From positions 2,322,001-2,386,000 of the forward strand of contig NZ_CP092334.1 in NCBI RefSeq assembly GCF_018595685.2: a stretch of DNA of 64,000 bases; not shown here. The letters run 5' to 3'. The DNA is from Flavihumibacter rivuli. Lineage in GTDB: Bacteria; Bacteroidota; Bacteroidia; Chitinophagales; Chitinophagaceae. The first letter of the stretch is position 1. More notes on this DNA, generated by a model that did no database searches, was not told the DNA's origin, and saw only the letters and a program-made list of their open reading frames with translations.

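Overview
The window looks like chromosomal DNA from a member of the Bacteroidota, most likely a Chitinophagaceae-type gliding or predatory-style heterotroph (inferred; no rRNA is present to prove it). The evidence is a GldB gliding lipoprotein, a PorP/SprF-family membrane protein, a giant SprB-repeat protein ending in a gliding-motility-type (CHU_C, type B T9SS) sorting domain, DUF3078 and DUF2490 proteins, a Bat-type MoxR/DUF58/vWA operon, a bacterial GGGP synthase, and a -33/-7 promoter of the TTG-N19-TAnnTTTG type.

Positions 1-37,000 are a compact, ordinary housekeeping and envelope region. In order it holds: the end of a gamma-carbonic-anhydrase-like gene, a small lipoprotein and a hypothetical gene; a leftward operon moxR-DUF58-(signal peptide/TM protein)-vWA-rsgA; nadE and gldB, divergent; a fatty acid desaturase; a small membrane protein; a PhoD-like phosphatase; a 37-aa lipoprotein not previously called as an ORF; the B12-dependent ribonucleotide reductase nrdJ; DUF2490; GGGP synthase; a LytS/LytTR two-component pair; dxs; pirin; scpA; DUF3078; mscL; an EamA transporter; frr; a WecA/TagO-like transferase; a lone N-terminal transketolase half; a LolC/E-type permease; rbfA; an MsbA-like exporter; a DPP-IV-like peptidase; a GNAT acetyltransferase; and a PorP/SprF protein. 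Many genes are separated by clear hairpin terminators, which are listed individually.

Positions 37,057-64,000 (42% of the window) are one uninterrupted leftward reading frame whose 5' end lies beyond the window: 8,980 codons are visible. From N to C it contains 7 complete plus one partial four-cysteine units of 77-78 aa, then 63 four-cysteine (HYR-like) units of almost exactly 75 aa, then 36 SprB-type units of exactly 75 aa plus two divergent ones, then seven Ig-like units of about 80 aa, a linker, and a 91-aa CHU_C-type sorting domain. It lies immediately upstream of the PorP/SprF gene, the arrangement expected of a SprB/SprF-type secreted surface adhesin and its partner. Repeat counts are from reading the translation and were cross-checked by arithmetic: predicted block boundaries fall on the expected codons.

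The main item for a second look is this giant adhesin, in particular its higher-order repeat structure: a recurring two-unit 'dyad' punctuates the 63-unit block with 18, 12, 6, 5 and 5 units between dyads, and the SprB block is built of two alternating unit types whose tail sequence matches the type of the next unit. Smaller points are an 11-bp minisatellite ending in a hairpin over a stop codon, a structured nrdJ leader with a consensus DnaA box, and an orphan transketolase half.
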